Source: an uncultured Hyphomicrobiales bacterium (GTDB lineage: Bacteria > Pseudomonadota > Alphaproteobacteria > Rhizobiales > Beijerinckiaceae). Taken from it: a stretch of 52,848 bases of DNA. This document shows positions 27,274-34,893 of the stretch, in pieces. Both the position numbers and the translations under genes were made by a program. The notes beneath the pieces were generated by a model. That model was not told the origin of the DNA. It saw only the letters and a program-made list of their open reading frames with translations, and made no database searches. Location: positions 1 to 52,848 of the forward strand of contig CAIZEI010000116.1 in assembly GCA_903931945.1 (NCBI GenBank), written 5' to 3'. The first letter of the stretch is position 1. The number at the start of each line of letters is the position of its first letter.

Positions 27274-28116
27274 CTATCCGCCTGCCTTGGCGAACTTCAG
27301 CAAGAACCGGTCGCTTTCGCCGATCGAGGCAAATTTTTCGCGGTCCTGATCTTTCAGCCGGTAGGTCGGCGGCAGAGTCCAGACGCCTGCCGGATAATCC
27401 TTGGTGTCTCTGGGATTGGCGTTGATCTCGGAACTGGCGACCAGCTGGAATCCCGCCTTTTCAGCAAAGCCAATCGCCACATCCTGGCGCACATAGCCGG
27501 ATTTGGCGAGGGGATCCTGCGGTTGGTCGGCGCGACCGCGATGCTCCTCAACGCCAAGAACGCCGCCCGGCTTCAGCGCTTTGGCGAAGGCGGCAAAACA
27601 TTGATCGGTTTCGCCTGCCGCCATCCAGTTATGGATGTTGCGGAACGTCAGGACAAAATCCGCGCTGCCGGTCGGCGCAATCGCGTAGCGATCGGCCTCG
27701 AATTCAGTGACGACGGCCTTGCCATAATTCGCGGCGTCCGAAGCCATCATGGCCAGAAAGCCGGCGTTTTCCCGTTGCATCTCCGCCGACGCCGTATCCT
27801 TCGGCGCGTTGGCCGCAATGTAGAGCCCGCGATCACGCAAATAGGGGCCAAGAATTTCCGTCCAGTAGCCCGCCGCGCCCGGCAGGATTTCGACAACCTT
27901 GCTGGTCTCGGTCACGCCAAGAAACGTCAGGGTTTCAAAGGGGTGGCGATAGACGTCGCGCGCGCGATTGGCGGGGGAGCGTTGCGGGCCGTCGATTGCG
28001 GCGCGCAACCTCTCGTCGGCTGCAAAAGCCATTCGCGACCCAAACGAAACGAACGGCGCAGTCAGGGCGGCGCCCGTGAGACTTCGCCGCGAAACATCAA
28101 AGACACCCTTCGCCAT
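27274..28116 (-). CDS. Tat-exported methyltransferase-like protein
   Basis: 280 aa. N-terminus with SRRSLTGAALTAPFVSFG, a twin-arginine signal cut near AFA-AD. The mature part starts LRAAIDGPQRSPANRARD and shows a class I methyltransferase-like fold: motif I VVEILPGAAGYWTEIL, acidic EFEADRYAI and the VLTFRNIHNWM motif. This is the exported 'predicted methyltransferase' family (COG4798 type). The G-rich SAM loop is degenerate (LPGAAG), so SAM binding in the periplasm is uncertain. It converges with copy 3 of the TctC genes, 17 bases apart. Confidence 0.8.
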   Translation of the reverse strand: MAKGVFDVSRRSLTGAALTAPFVSFGSRMAFAADERLRAAIDGPQRSPANRARDVYRHPFETLTFLGVTETSKVVEILPGAAGYWTEILGPYLRDRGLYIAANAPKDTASAEMQRENAGFLAMMASDAANYGKAVVTEFEADRYAIAPTGSADFVLTFRNIHNWMAAGETDQCFAAFAKALKPGGVLGVEEHRGRADQPQDPLAKSGYVRQDVAIGFAEKAGFQLVASSEINANPRDTKDYPAGVWTLPPTYRLKDQDREKFASIGESDRFLLKFAKAGG

Positions 28117-28246
28117 GATGCGTCTATCCTTTCGAAAGCGCATCATAGCGCGGTACTGCGGCGCTCTTCAATGACTTCGGTTTCGACGCAGCGATTCCAA
28201 AAACGACCCATAGCGGGCGCGCGTCCTTTTTCCGCACTGGCGCACG

Positions 28247-28453
28247 GCTGTCCGGGGAAAGTTTTTTGGTTGCAAAGGTGTTGGTCAAAGACTCGCAACG
28301 GTTGCAATGTTGCTCGGTCGGATACGCAATCACCGTCCATTTCCCTTCCTTGTTGGAGGGGAGTGGCCCAAAGAGATTGGACTGGACCCACCAGAGATTG
28401 CGATCCAAACCCAAAAGATTCGCATTGGTTGCGCCAAAACTTTCCCCCGACAG
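28247..28453. repeat. Imperfect inverted repeat in a 430-base gene-free stretch
   Basis: The stretch 28117-28546 holds no convincing gene. Within it, CTGTCCGGGGAAAGTTTT (from 28247) is mirrored by AAAACTTTCCCCCGACAG (ending 28453), with a GGTTGC-like extension on both arms. About 160 bases lie between the arms and contain repeated CGCAACGGTTGCAATGTTGC-like words. The shape suggests a small decayed mobile element or miniature inverted-repeat element; no transposase is present. Confidence 0.45.
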
Positions 28454-28546
28454 CCCTGCCGCCTGCGGGGAGGGGAGACGCGCTCGCAGAAAATCCAGCC
28501 TGGAGCCTATGTGCGGCGCTGCTTGATTGCGCGCGCGCTTCGCTGC

Positions 28547-29128
28547 TTACGACTTCGCGCGACGAAGCGAAGAAAGCCGGCCGGCCAGCGATCTGGCCTG
28601 GCCGATGAGCCTCTTGCGCTTGATCCCCAGCACAATAAGTGCGCCTGCGAGATAGGATAGGGGGCCAGAGCCGGGGACGGGCGCTGGCGTACTCGCCAGC
28701 GTCATTGTCGACGACCCGGCTAACGAGCTACCACCGACGTAAAGTTTTTCCGTTGACCACGAGCAACCAGATTGCTCATTGTAGCAGTTCGATAAATCCA
28801 TTCCGGCGCCGATATTGATCTCAAAAGGGCCCGAATAGACGTCCATCATGTAGTTCGTCGGGTCGGTATATAACCATACAAACTGATTGGGGAGCGCGTA
28901 TGAAAATGACGCGGCTCCGTGAAGAACCGCAGGAACGCCAATTAATGTGCCGCTCACGCTTTGCACTGTCCCTGTAAGGACTGTGACCACGCCGTTGGTT
29001 ATGCCGCAGCCAGCGCCACAGCTGAATGTGAAATCATAGGTTTGCGCTGACGCCGTCTCGACATTCGCCGTGAAGAGGCCGGCAAGGGCTATGCAGGCAA
29101 TCGAAAAACGATGGACAAAACGCATCAT
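28547..29128 (-). CDS. Secreted PEP-CTERM-like protein with PAPVPGSG sorting signal
   Basis: 193 aa. Signal peptide RFVHRFSIACIALAGLFT ending ASAQ, a beta-rich body with YDFTFSCGAGCGITNGVV, four to five Cys (CGAGC, NCYNEQSGC), and a C-terminal tripartite signal: PAPVPGSGPLSYLA, hydrophobic GALIVLG, basic KRKRLIG. This mimics exosortase (PEP-CTERM) targets. No exosortase gene is in the window. The body resembles that of 47230-47805 (YDFTYS). ATG 29128 or 29125 are both possible. A 14-base G tract lies in its presumed promoter, suggesting on/off expression. Confidence 0.75.
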   Translation of the reverse strand: MMRFVHRFSIACIALAGLFTANVETASAQTYDFTFSCGAGCGITNGVVTVLTGTVQSVSGTLIGVPAVLHGAASFSYALPNQFVWLYTDPTNYMMDVYSGPFEINIGAGMDLSNCYNEQSGCSWSTEKLYVGGSSLAGSSTMTLASTPAPVPGSGPLSYLAGALIVLGIKRKRLIGQARSLAGRLSSLRRAKS

Positions 29129-29210
29129 GACGCACCACTTCAATACGGATCGGGTTTTGAGGGCAACTCCAGAACCGCAGCCACAAGAGGTGAGGCGCCG
29201 GAAAAGAATC

Positions 29211-29245
29211 ACTTTACCCACCCCCCCCCCCCCCGCACAGTCAAG
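29211..29245 (-). promoter_or_regulatory. Candidate phase-variable promoter with 14-G spacer tract
   Basis: Minus strand: CTTGAC (29245-29240), TGTGC, fourteen G (29234-29221), TGGG, then TAAAGT (29216-29211). The -35-like box is an exact match to the rhizobial CTTGAC, and the -10 is reasonable. The spacer is 23 bases with 14 G; about 8-9 G would give the optimal 17-18. A homopolymer between -35 and -10 is the known switch of Neisseria porA and opc. Here the function is inferred. Confidence 0.5.
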
Positions 29246-29315
29246 ATTGCGCTCTGGCGTTTTAGCCGCGCTTTTGTCATGATGCAGGCAAGGGCCGGTG
29301 CGGGGTGAAAGCTCA

Positions 29316-30281
29316 ATGGGCAAGCGCGCGCATTTCGCGATGACGATCGTTTCTGGCGCTCTGACGGCGAGCGTTGCATCGCCACATGCGCAGGAACCGC
29401 CATCGACCATTCACGTTGTTGTTCCCAATCCACCGGGCGGCGCGATGGATACGCTGATCCGCATATTGGGCGAGCGCATTGCGGTCCGGCATGGCGCAAC
29501 GCTGGTGGTCGATAACCGGCCTGGCGCCTCCACAATCATCGGTTCGGATATTGTGGCGCGCGCGCCACCCGATGGCGGAACCTTGCTCATTGCGGCCAAC
29601 TCCTTTCTCGTCAATCCGCATATCAGGACCTTGCCATTCGATCCGCTCACCTCCTTTGCCGGCGTCTGCGAGCTTGTCGAAATTCCGCAGGTTTTCGCCG
29701 TCAATGCGCAATCGCACTATATGTCGCTCACTGATTTTGTTGCGGCGGCGCGCGAGAATCCCGGCCGGCTCAGCATCGGCAGCAATGGCCCGGCGACCGG
29801 GCAACATGTCGTCGCAGAGGTTTTCCGACGCGCGGCTGCCATCGATTTCACCTATGTGCCCTATCCCGGCGGCGCGCAGGCGGTGAATGCGCTGATGGGC
29901 CAACAGATCGATTCCATGACGGCGGCCTTCGCGGATCTGCACAGCCAATGGAAAGCCGGACAATTGCGTGTGCTGGCCACCGCCATGGCGCGGCGCACGC
30001 CGCTTGCGCCGGAGATTCCGACCTTCCGCGAAGCCGGATTCGATTTCACTGTGCCGAGCTGGCTCGGCCTGCATGTCCCGGCCAAAACTCCCGCCCCGGT
30101 TCGCGCGCGATTGGAGCAATGGTTCGCCGAGGCGCTCGCCGAACCCCGGACAAACGACGTGCTGGCCAACATGCAGATGGGCGTCAACAGTCTCTGCGGC
30201 GCGCCATTCGATGCATTTTTGAAAGAACAATATGAGGCGCTCGGCAAGATTGTGCGCGAAGCCGGGATCAAGGCGCAGTAG
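29316..30281 (+). CDS. TctC/Bug-family periplasmic solute-binding protein (copy 4)
   Basis: 321 aa. Signal peptide GKRAHFAMTIVSGALTAS ending HAQEP, then STIHVVVPNPPGGAMDTLIR. VVDNRPGASTIIGSDIVA and VPYPGGAQAVNALMGQQID are typical Bug ligand loops, closest in style to copy 3. ATG 29316 is preferred over an upstream GTG at 29298 because of GGTGA nearby. It is divergent from the PEP-CTERM-like gene, sharing the region with the homopolymer, and its 3' end overlaps the DTW gene by 14 bases. Confidence 0.88.
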   Translation: MGKRAHFAMTIVSGALTASVASPHAQEPPSTIHVVVPNPPGGAMDTLIRILGERIAVRHGATLVVDNRPGASTIIGSDIVARAPPDGGTLLIAANSFLVNPHIRTLPFDPLTSFAGVCELVEIPQVFAVNAQSHYMSLTDFVAAARENPGRLSIGSNGPATGQHVVAEVFRRAAAIDFTYVPYPGGAQAVNALMGQQIDSMTAAFADLHSQWKAGQLRVLATAMARRTPLAPEIPTFREAGFDFTVPSWLGLHVPAKTPAPVRARLEQWFAEALAEPRTNDVLANMQMGVNSLCGAPFDAFLKEQYEALGKIVREAGIKAQ

Positions 30282-30975
30282 GTCGCCGTCGTCGCGGCCT
30301 TGGCGGCGCCGCGAGCTTCGCTTCCTTCTGCACCGCATGATAGCGGTGCAGCAATCGCGCGAATGTCTTGATCATCGCCGTTTCGATGTCGTCGCGTCGC
30401 TCCAGCCGCGCGATCACGAGGCCTGTCGATTCGAGCGTTGACAGAGCTTCCTTGCGCGGCTCCTTGCGCAGCTTTCCGTAAAGCGAGGCCCGTTTGGGAC
30501 TGAGCGCGATGCGTTTGACGCGCAACATCCAGGCGTTGCGCCACCAAAGAGTCTTGGCCTGGCTCCAGGAGCCATCCAGAACGATGAGGCCTTTAATCTC
30601 GGCGAGCTCGCGATCCTGATTGGGCGCGGCGGCGCCATTCTTGTCGAGCACAACAATCTCGCGCCCATCGGGAAAGCTTTCCGGCTTTGCCGAACCAAGA
30701 TAAAGCACCGCCCAACGATTGGGATCGACGGGTCGTCCAAGCGCCTTTGTCAGGCTCGGCCAGGACAGCCCGACCTTGAACACCGTGTCTTTCAGATGCA
30801 GCGCAACAAGCCGCGCTGTGCCCAGATCCTTGTCCTGCTCCTGAGGATGCTGAAGGATCAGCAGGCCCGTCCTGTGTTCCATCGGCTCGATATCCGCGCA
30901 GACGCACAAAGCCAGACTCTTGGCGCAGCGTGGGCAGGTTTCGAGGGGCGCAGTTTCGATCGAAGGGCTAACCAT
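30268..30975 (-). CDS. DTW-domain protein (TapT-like tRNA aminocarboxypropyltransferase)
   Basis: 235 aa. DTW proteins transfer the aminocarboxypropyl group of SAM to uridine 47 of tRNAs (acp3U). Cys14, Cys17, Cys24 and Cys26 (CPRCAKSLALCVC) are the family's metal-binding cluster; HPQEQDKDLGTARL (about 43-56) and DGSWSQAKTLWWRN (134-147) are the conserved motifs. The DTW core reads DGSW here, with Ser for Thr, a known kind of variation. The C-terminus is Arg-rich (PRPRRRRPTAP). ATG 30975 starts the motif-containing part. Confidence 0.9.
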   Translation of the reverse strand: MVSPSIETAPLETCPRCAKSLALCVCADIEPMEHRTGLLILQHPQEQDKDLGTARLVALHLKDTVFKVGLSWPSLTKALGRPVDPNRWAVLYLGSAKPESFPDGREIVVLDKNGAAAPNQDRELAEIKGLIVLDGSWSQAKTLWWRNAWMLRVKRIALSPKRASLYGKLRKEPRKEALSTLESTGLVIARLERRDDIETAMIKTFARLLHRYHAVQKEAKLAAPPRPRRRRPTAP

Positions 30976-31148
30976 GTGGCGTTCCGTAGGTATTGTGCGC
31001 ACCGAAAAAGCGGAACAGGAGCATGGCCGAGAATGGACTGGCGGTAAAGGGAAACAACGCAGGCCTGAGTTGCGCGCTGTTTCCGCAGCGACTTCCGTCC
31101 GTTCCTGCCCTGCGTTATGGATGCGCAGCAAGCATCCAGAGACCTAAC

Positions 31149-31676
31149 ATGCCCGTAACGCAGGACGCTCTTTTTTCTTATCTTGATCAACTCGGCGTTG
31201 CGCATTCGACCATTGGCCATCCCGCGCTTTTCACTGTCGAGGATGGCCGGCAATGGCATGATCGCATCCCCGGATTGCATTGCAAGAATCTGTTCTTGAA
31301 AGCGCGCGACGGGCAACTCTTTCTCGTTCTGATGCCCGCAGACAAGCGCGCGATGCTCGGCCTGCTCGAAAAACGTCTGGGATGCGCGCGGCTTTCATTC
31401 GGCAAACCGGACCTGCTGCTTGACGTGATGGGTCTGACGCCGGGATCGGTGACGCCCTTCGGACTTTTGAACGATATCGGGCGACGGTTGAGCGTTGTTG
31501 TCGACATCGATTTGCACGCAGCGGAAACCGTCAATTTTCATCCCTTGCGCAACGACGCCTCAACAACCCTGTCATCCGCCGGACTGATGATCTTCATCCG
31601 CTCGCTGGGCTATGCGCCCATTGTTGTCAATTGCGGCGCAGGAGCAGTCGATGATCAATCCGTTTCGATGCAATAG
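31149..31676 (+). CDS. YbaK/ProX-type aminoacyl-tRNA deacylase
   Basis: 175 aa trans-editing protein of the INS-homology family (PrdX/ProXp-ala type), hydrolysing mischarged tRNAPro. The key lysine is Lys46 in LHCKNLFLK. Other family marks are GHPALFTVEDG (about 23-33), MPADKRAM and LTPGSVTPFGLLND (about 98-111), the latter near-invariant. It starts 173 bases from the divergent DTW gene. The 3' end overlaps the convergent MBL gene by 22 bases. Confidence 0.92.
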   Translation: MPVTQDALFSYLDQLGVAHSTIGHPALFTVEDGRQWHDRIPGLHCKNLFLKARDGQLFLVLMPADKRAMLGLLEKRLGCARLSFGKPDLLLDVMGLTPGSVTPFGLLNDIGRRLSVVVDIDLHAAETVNFHPLRNDASTTLSSAGLMIFIRSLGYAPIVVNCGAGAVDDQSVSMQ

Positions 31677-32485
31677 CGCTCGCCGCTGCGGGTCACAAAA
31701 CCAAAGCCGGGAAAATCAAGATGCATGCCCGCGATGCGCGTCCGGTCCGCCCGCACGCGTTCCAGCAGGCTCAGGCGCGACGCCACCGCCATCTGCGGGT
31801 CGGTGTCGAAGACGAACGCGGCCTCCGGGTGGATCAATTGCAAAAACGCCATGTGGATCGTATCGCCCCAGACGATCAGACTTTCGCCGCCCCCTTCAAT
31901 GGTCCAGGTGTTGTGGCCCGGCGTATGGCCCGGCGACATCATGGCGTGAATGCCTGGCAGGAATGGCCCGTCGTGAATGCGCGTTGTGCGTTCGACATAA
32001 GGCGTCAGCGACTTTTTGGCGTTGATCATATTGGCGCGCTGGCGCGCGTGCGCCGCTTGCGAGATATCGCGGTCAAACCAGAATTTGATCTCGGTTTCCT
32101 GCACCACAAGCTCGGCTTTCCGAAACCAGGGATTGCCCGCGCCATCGATCAAACCATTGGAGTGATCGGGATGGATATGCGTCAATAGGATATGCGTGAT
32201 CGTATCCAGCCCGACGCCTGCAGACTGAAGGTTTTCGGGCAGCTTCCCCAGCGCTGGCCCCATCGTCTCGCCTGAACCTGCGTCGATCAGCGCGCGAATT
32301 CCGCGACCCTCGACAAGAAAAGCATTGACCGAAAGATAGACGGGATCGGCCAACGTCTTGCCAGTCACACGCTGCGTCAGAGTCTTGTCAATGCCGACTG
32401 TGACATCGAGGCTGGTTTCAAACACGCCATCGCTGAAAGCTGTGACGGTGTAATCGCCGATCTTCAAGGATGGCCTGTGCGACAT
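31655..32485 (-). CDS. MBL-fold metallo-hydrolase
   Basis: 276 aa metallo-beta-lactamase fold protein. The zinc motif THIHPDH gives His103, His105, Asp107 and His108; further ligands come from SPGHTPGHNTW (about 188-198) and GDTIHMAF (Asp near 213). It resembles the lactonase-like/quorum-quenching branch by the order of motifs, but the substrate is unknown. No signal peptide. The downstream end overlaps the YbaK gene, a convergent arrangement. Confidence 0.92.
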   Translation of the reverse strand: MSHRPSLKIGDYTVTAFSDGVFETSLDVTVGIDKTLTQRVTGKTLADPVYLSVNAFLVEGRGIRALIDAGSGETMGPALGKLPENLQSAGVGLDTITHILLTHIHPDHSNGLIDGAGNPWFRKAELVVQETEIKFWFDRDISQAAHARQRANMINAKKSLTPYVERTTRIHDGPFLPGIHAMMSPGHTPGHNTWTIEGGGESLIVWGDTIHMAFLQLIHPEAAFVFDTDPQMAVASRLSLLERVRADRTRIAGMHLDFPGFGFVTRSGERYCIETD

Positions 32486-32514
32486 GCCGCGCTTTCCGGA
32501 AATGATTTTTATAC

Positions 32515-33201
32515 TTATTCTGCGGCAAGGCGTTTTTGCGCGCCCAGCATTTCTATCGCCTCATCGAGAGAAATGACCGCAGCGTATTTGGCGTTCATAT
32601 CGAACAGATTTGCCGCATGGGCAAATTCGCTCCGGTCAAAGCAGCATTCATCGACAACAAAGGTGCGATAGCCATTGGAAAAGCCGTCAACCACGCTGGC
32701 GCGCACGCAGCCGGACGTTGAAACACCGCAGAAAACCAGCGTATCGACATTCTGCCGCGTCAGATAAATCGTCAGCGGAGTGTGGAAAAACGCGGAGGCC
32801 TTTTCTTTCGCCAACACCCAGTCTTGCTCGCGCGGCGCAATGGAGTCCGGAAAATCATTGAAGCCCTCGCGCCGCAGGCTCGCATTGCTCTTGGTGGCGT
32901 TGCCCGTCCAGCGCGCGTCATGCAGATCGGCAAGCGAATAGACAATTGGCAAATCGAGCCGACGGAACAGCCCGATCAACCTCTCGATGCGCGGCATGGC
33001 GATCCAGGACGAAGGTCCGCAGGCGGTAGGATATTGGGCGATCGCCTGCTCCAGCGTGAGGCCGGGCGAACCGCAAAACCCCATCGTGACATCGACGACA
33101 ACGAGCGCCGCGCGTTTGCCCGGCGTCATGGACGAAAAGAAGCCGCCGCGACCGTAATTCTGCAAATCCCCGGGGGGAATATTCTTCATCCAGTCGCGCA
33201 T
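32515..33201 (-). CDS. Isochorismatase-like cysteine hydrolase
   Basis: 228 aa. Catalytic triad of the family: Asp37 in LVVVDVTMGF, Lys132 in LAKEKASAFFHT and Cys165 in GVSTSGCVRASVVDG, with the cis-peptide preceding the Cys. The GVSTSGCVRA form is typical of N-carbamoylsarcosine amidohydrolase-like members that release ammonia from small amides. It lies 29 bases upstream of the MBL hydrolase on the same strand and 77 bases after the quinone oxidoreductase gene, so a three-gene transcript is possible. Confidence 0.9.
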   Translation of the reverse strand: MRDWMKNIPPGDLQNYGRGGFFSSMTPGKRAALVVVDVTMGFCGSPGLTLEQAIAQYPTACGPSSWIAMPRIERLIGLFRRLDLPIVYSLADLHDARWTGNATKSNASLRREGFNDFPDSIAPREQDWVLAKEKASAFFHTPLTIYLTRQNVDTLVFCGVSTSGCVRASVVDGFSNGYRTFVVDECCFDRSEFAHAANLFDMNAKYAAVISLDEAIEMLGAQKRLAAE

Positions 33202-33278
33202 GTCGTGCTCCCTGTTTTTTCATTCCAGAAATAGCAGGATGCCGGACACGGTCCAACATCCTGCGCCGCAATGTTGCG

Positions 33279-34271
33279 TCACACCACAAGCACCACCTTG
33301 CCGATATGCGCTGACGACTCCAGTCGCTCATGCGCTTTTGACGCCTCGCGCAGCGGGAATGTCGAATCCATCACCGGCCTGATCTTGCCCGCCTCGATCA
33401 GCGGCCAGACCTTTTCACGCAAGGCGGCGGCGATGGCGGCTTTTTCAGGCACGGTGCGGGGGCGCAGGCCTGAGCCTGTGTGCATGATGCGTTTGGCGCT
33501 CATCAGTTTGATATCAACCATCGAGCCTTGCAGCGTTGCAATCTGCGCCACGCGCGCGTCCATGGCCGCGCAACGATAGTTGCGATCAACGTAGGGGCCG
33601 CCCACCATATCGAGAATGACATTGACGCCCTTGCCGCCCGTGGCTTCCTTCACAGCGGCGACGAAATCGGTGGTTTTGTAGTTGATGGCGACATCGGCGC
33701 CGAGTTTTTTGCAAGCCTCGCATTTTTCGTCCGAACCGGCTGTCACAATGACTTTCGCGCCGAAGTTTTTCGCCAGCATGATCGCCGTCGTGCCAATGCC
33801 GGACGAGCCGCCATGAATCAGAATCCATTCGCCGGCTTTCAACCCCGCGCGCTCGAAGACATTCACCCAGACGGTGAAGAACGTTTCCGGCAAGGCCGCC
33901 GCCTCGATCAGGCTGAGGCCTTTCGGCACGGGCAAGGCGTGGGTCTCATGCACAGCGCAATATTCGGCATAACCGCCGCCATGCGCCAGCGCGCAGACCT
34001 GATCGCCGATCTTGTACCTATGCGCGCCCTCGCCCATCGCCACAACCGTTCCGGCGATTTCAAGCCCCGGCAGGTCCGAAGCGCCGGCGGGCGGCGGATA
34101 TTTGCCCTGCCGCTGGGAAATATCGGGGCGGTTCACGCCTGCCGCCGCCACCTTGACCAGAATCTCGCCCGGCCCGGGAACCGGCAGCGGGCGGGTCTCG
34201 GGCTGAAGAACGTCTGGTCCTCCCGCGCCATGGATGGCGATGGCGGTCATGGTTGCTGGCAATCCGGTCAT
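33279..34271 (-). CDS. NAD(P)H-quinone oxidoreductase, PIG3/zeta-crystallin-like
   Basis: 330 aa medium-chain dehydrogenase lacking the zinc-binding cysteines. The cofactor loop is ILIHGGSSGIGTTAIMLAK (about 149-167), and the family start MTAIAIHGAGGPDVL begins at residue 8. GKYPPPAGASDLPGLEIAG (about 57-75) is the PIG3-branch signature. It probably reduces quinones with NADPH. In related genomes it sits beside DUF1192 and rcdA, as here, but divergently. Confidence 0.93.
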   Translation of the reverse strand: MTGLPATMTAIAIHGAGGPDVLQPETRPLPVPGPGEILVKVAAAGVNRPDISQRQGKYPPPAGASDLPGLEIAGTVVAMGEGAHRYKIGDQVCALAHGGGYAEYCAVHETHALPVPKGLSLIEAAALPETFFTVWVNVFERAGLKAGEWILIHGGSSGIGTTAIMLAKNFGAKVIVTAGSDEKCEACKKLGADVAINYKTTDFVAAVKEATGGKGVNVILDMVGGPYVDRNYRCAAMDARVAQIATLQGSMVDIKLMSAKRIMHTGSGLRPRTVPEKAAIAAALREKVWPLIEAGKIRPVMDSTFPLREASKAHERLESSAHIGKVVLVV

Positions 34272-34443
34272 GGAAGGCTCCCGTTGGGCGGTTTCAGGCT
34301 AGGAGGTAAACCCCGGCGCGGCGGCTGGCAATCGCGGGATGACAGAGGCGCCCGCGCGGGTTTAAATCGGCATGCGTTTTCGAGCGAAGCAGGAACCGCT
34401 TCGCGGTCGGAAAACGTAGAAAATATCGATTCTGGAGGCGGCC

Positions 34444-34653
34444 ATGGCCCTGTTCGACGACCACGATCCCTTCGGCGCGCCGCCGAAAAAGAAACTGGCG
34501 CATGAGATTGGCCAGCCACTCGACACGCTGTCAGTCGATGAACTCGATGAGAGGGTGGTCATCCTGCGCGAGGAGATTGTCCGGCTGGAGGCCGCGCGCA
34601 AGGCCAAGCTCGCGTCCCGAGCGGTGGCGGATTCGGTGTTCAAAACGTCGTGA
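34444..34653 (+). CDS. DUF1192 family small protein
   Basis: 69 aa protein starting MALFDDHDPFGAPPKKK, with the coiled-coil helix LSVDELDERVVILREEIVRL (about 29-48) and VADSVFK at the end. This is the DUF1192 family of alphaproteobacteria. The RBS GGAGGCGGCC precedes ATG 34444. It is followed by about 100 bases before a candidate small RNA and then rcdA, a conserved neighbourhood. Function is unknown. Confidence 0.93.
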   Translation: MALFDDHDPFGAPPKKKLAHEIGQPLDTLSVDELDERVVILREEIVRLEAARKAKLASRAVADSVFKTS

Positions 34654-34719
34654 CGAGGGTGCGCCAGATTGGCGCAAACGAAGTCCCGCGCGGAACAGAA
34701 TCCGGTTTCCGGGAGCGTG

Positions 34720-34747
34720 CTTAACCGTCCATTAGGGATTTTAAACT
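34720..34747 (+). promoter_or_regulatory. Sigma-70-type promoter of the small RNA candidate
   Basis: CTTAAC (34720-34725), 17 bases, then AAACTA near 34743-34748, close to the rhizobial CTTGAC-N17-CTATAT. It ends about 7 bases before the proposed RNA start. TTAACC here is also a CtrA half-site. Confidence 0.45.
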
Positions 34748-34754
34748 ATTAAAA

Positions 34755-34856
34755 GAGCGTCCCGGCTGTGCCGGGATATTCCAAGTGGCTCCTGTCCACT
34801 TTGTTTGACGCCTCCCTGTTATCCACTTAGAGCCGCATCCGTGCGGCTCTTTTTTT
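34755..34856 (+). ncRNA. Candidate trans-acting small RNA with three hairpins
   Basis: About 100 nt with three hairpins: TCCCGGC-TGT-GCCGGGA (34760-34776); AAGTGG-CTCCTGT-CCACTT (34783-34801); and AGAGCCGCA-TCCG-TGCGGCTCT followed by TTTTTT (34829-34856). The second loop exposes CUCCU and the linker before the terminator exposes CCUCCC (34811-34816); both can pair with Shine-Dalgarno sequences. This layout matches rhizobial trans-acting sRNAs of the alpha-r type. A promoter-like CTTAAC-N17 lies upstream. No ORF is plausible. Not checked against Rfam. Confidence 0.6.
34829..34856 (+). terminator. Rho-independent terminator, 3' hairpin of the small RNA candidate
   Basis: AGAGCCGCA (34829-34837), TCCG loop, TGCGGCTCT (34842-34850), T6. 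A perfect 9 bp stem. It would also stop any read-through from the DUF1192 gene. Confidence 0.9.
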
Positions 34857-34873
34857 GGTTTTTTAGGGCCGCG

Positions 34874-34893
34874 TTAACCTTTACAAATGGTTA
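34874..34893. promoter_or_regulatory. TTAACC/GGTTA pair upstream of rcdA (possible CtrA site)
   Basis: TTAACC (34874-34879) and GGTTA (34889-34893) face each other about 103 bases before rcdA. The CtrA half-site consensus is TTAACC; the spacing and orientation here are not the usual TTAA-N7-TTAA. RcdA takes part in CtrA degradation, so feedback would make sense, but this is only inference. Confidence 0.3.
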
